From the NCBI GenBank assembly GCA_016209225.1, contig JACQWO010000026.1, forward strand, positions 1-34,365: DNA of 34,365 bases, given 5' to 3'. This DNA is from Desulfobacterales bacterium. GTDB taxonomy: Bacteria > Desulfobacterota > UBA8473. Of the stretch, positions 34,358 to 34,365 are shown one piece after another. The notes beneath the pieces were generated by a model that saw only the letters and a list, made by a program, of their open reading frames with translations, was not told where the DNA came from and searched no databases. Position numbers and translations under genes: made by a program. Numbering within the stretch: position 1 is the stretch's first letter; each line of letters opens with the position of its first letter.

Positions 34358-34365
34358 ATGATACA
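34358..34365 (+). CDS. Start of an unidentified + strand gene, cut by window edge
   Basis: ATG at 34358 with TAGGTG (34346-34351) at suitable spacing and a promoter-like sequence upstream; only M-I and part of a third codon are inside. The family cannot be told. Position just inside an inverted-repeat terminus suggests a transposase; this is inference. Confidence 0.45.

Overview
The window reads as accessory-rich chromosome of an anaerobic bacterium, most likely an uncultured member of Desulfobacterota (the former Deltaproteobacteria). This placement is inferred from gene content (indolepyruvate:ferredoxin oxidoreductase with two phenylacetate-CoA ligases and a Liv transporter), from AT-leaning codon use, and from ACTCGTAAAAAGTC-type miniature repeats that I recall from that group. 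No rRNA, tRNA or CRISPR array was seen.

Left block (1-10414, + strand): a Phd/PIN toxin-antitoxin pair, then a surface-polysaccharide run (asparagine-synthase-type amidotransferase, two GT4 glycosyltransferases, a membrane-anchored PHP protein, WbqC-like protein, PIG-L deacetylase). A PilZ protein and an unusual ClpX-like AAA+ ATPase with a duplicated C-terminal lid follow.

Middle block (10700-21622, - strand): a catabolic locus for aromatic or branched-chain 2-oxo acids. Transcription runs paaK copy 2, tandem ACT protein, livJ, a hairpin attenuator, livH, livM, livG, livF, paaK copy 1. Upstream lie iorA and iorB, separated from paaK by a degraded YidD-like pseudogene. The inferred route is import by Liv, transamination, IorAB oxidation to acyl-CoA, and interconversion of the free acid and CoA ester by PaaK.

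Scar zone (21737-24300): a TPR membrane protein, an interrupted miniature inverted-repeat element, a soluble PHP phosphoesterase, an alcohol dehydrogenase tail, an integron integrase with its catalytic core deleted, and an IS4-type transposase scrap.

Right block (24297-34365, mostly - strand): a response regulator fused to a class III nucleotide cyclase, its likely multi-TM GAF histidine kinase, a UDP-glucuronate decarboxylase-like epimerase, a secreted transglutaminase-like protein, an LPP20-like secreted protein, a flippase-like membrane protein, a GT9 heptosyltransferase-like protein and a 5'-truncated CgeB-like glycosyltransferase. The truncation falls at a copy of the miniature-element terminus, and a new + strand gene starts at the right edge.

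The most unusual feature is the intergenic DNA. At least five elements on the - strand gene side carry GTAACTACTCAG-type termini around unrelated internal word repeats. Four of them end between 7 nt outside and just inside a stop codon. A second family (ACTCGTAAAAAGTC termini) breaks or borders several genes.
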